Assembly: GCA_037147235.1 (NCBI GenBank) | Contig: JBAWVO010000163.1 | Coordinates: 1 to 14,656 of the forward strand | DNA from: JANXQG01 sp037147235 | GTDB taxonomy: Bacteria; Planctomycetota; Planctomycetia; Pirellulales; Thermoguttaceae | Direction of reading: 5' to 3' | DNA: 14,656 nucleotides | Part shown: positions 14,502 through 14,656 of the stretch, one piece after another | How positions within the stretch are numbered: position 1 is the first letter of the stretch | Layout: each line of letters begins with the position of its first letter | Notes under the pieces: generated by a model | Told to the model about the DNA's origin: nothing | The model's input: only the letters and a program-made list of their open reading frames with translations | Database searches by the model: none | Program-made: the position numbers and the translations under genes

Positions 14502-14656
14502 AATACTTGAGGTTGTTGTCCAACCGTTTGCTGGTGATCAGCCCGATGCAGCGTCCCTTACTGCCGGTCGCACAATAATACATGTAGAACGTATCGTTCT
14601 CGGGACGGTAGACCAATGAGATTTTGTGGGCGTAGGTCTTATCCAGCCCACCAGGA
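14500..14656 (-). CDS. C-terminal part of a probable beta-propeller glycoside hydrolase (GH43/GH32-like), 5' end outside window
   Basis: The minus strand is open from the right edge to TAA at 14500-14502, giving the last 51 residues. The segment KISLVYRPENDTFYMYYCAT, followed by GSKGRCIGLITSK, has the W/Y-D-x-Y-Y-C pattern and 'GR-IGL-TS' ending seen in five-bladed propeller glycosidases of the GH43/GH32 type. The protein ends soon after (RLDNNLKY). Active-site residues lie upstream of the part seen, so substrate and activity cannot be judged. It converges with the propeller gene, with 49 bases between the stops. The family call rests on pattern memory only. A non-catalytic propeller is also possible. 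Confidence 0.55.
   Translation of the reverse strand, partial: PGGLDKTYAHKISLVYRPENDTFYMYYCATGSKGRCIGLITSKRLDNNLKY

Noticed and set aside
1..14656. CRISPR array, tRNA, rRNA, transposase, phage or defence-system genes
   Set aside because: No regularly spaced identical repeats, cloverleaf-like sequence, recombinase motifs or known defence domains were seen.

Overview
The window looks like a chromosomal segment of a planctomycete, probably near Pirellulales. This is inferred from protein style: a secreted xylose-isomerase-like TIM barrel, a PQQ-like beta-propeller protein, a multiheme cytochrome c fused to HEAT and TPR repeats, a polysaccharide export protein with two SLBB-type repeats, and many signal peptides. 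Base composition is moderately GC-rich. No tRNA, rRNA, CRISPR array, transposase or phage gene was seen.

Layout. (1) Bases 1-2582, minus strand: a compact unit read right to left as a secreted sugar-phosphate isomerase/epimerase-like protein, thymidylate kinase (tmk), and the DNA polymerase III delta' subunit (holB). holB runs off the left edge. tmk and holB overlap by an ATGA. (2) Bases 2583-2945: a divergent intergenic region with two perfect hairpins. (3) Bases 2946-5769, plus strand: a membrane-anchored TPR-like protein and a polysaccharide export protein, probably co-transcribed. (4) Bases 5933-7084: a long coiled-coil protein. (5) Bases 7193-8341: chorismate synthase (aroC). (6) Bases 8400-9644: a membrane-anchored protein of AsmA-like style, bracketed by two inverted copies of a small G/C-rich repeat. 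(7) Bases 9796-12738: a tight three-gene unit of predicted lipoproteins, two of them very small and the third an octaheme cytochrome c with HEAT and TPR repeats; a likely terminator follows. (8) Bases 12885-14450: a secreted PQQ-like beta-propeller protein. (9) Bases 14500-14656, minus strand: the last 51 codons of a gene resembling a beta-propeller glycoside hydrolase, converging on the propeller gene.

How the genes fit together. tmk, holB and aroC are housekeeping genes for dTTP supply, clamp loading and aromatic biosynthesis. The rest is mostly envelope biology: polysaccharide export, a periplasmic or outer-membrane multiheme electron carrier with protein-interaction repeats, and secreted sugar-active or propeller proteins. 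The most unusual unit is the lipoprotein/octaheme-cytochrome operon. I found no clear defence system or other obviously new mobile system. The less-explained signals are the two small lipoproteins, a cysteine cluster in the export protein, a small interspersed repeat with G-quadruplex potential, and a recurring CTATCCGA word in gene-upstream regions.
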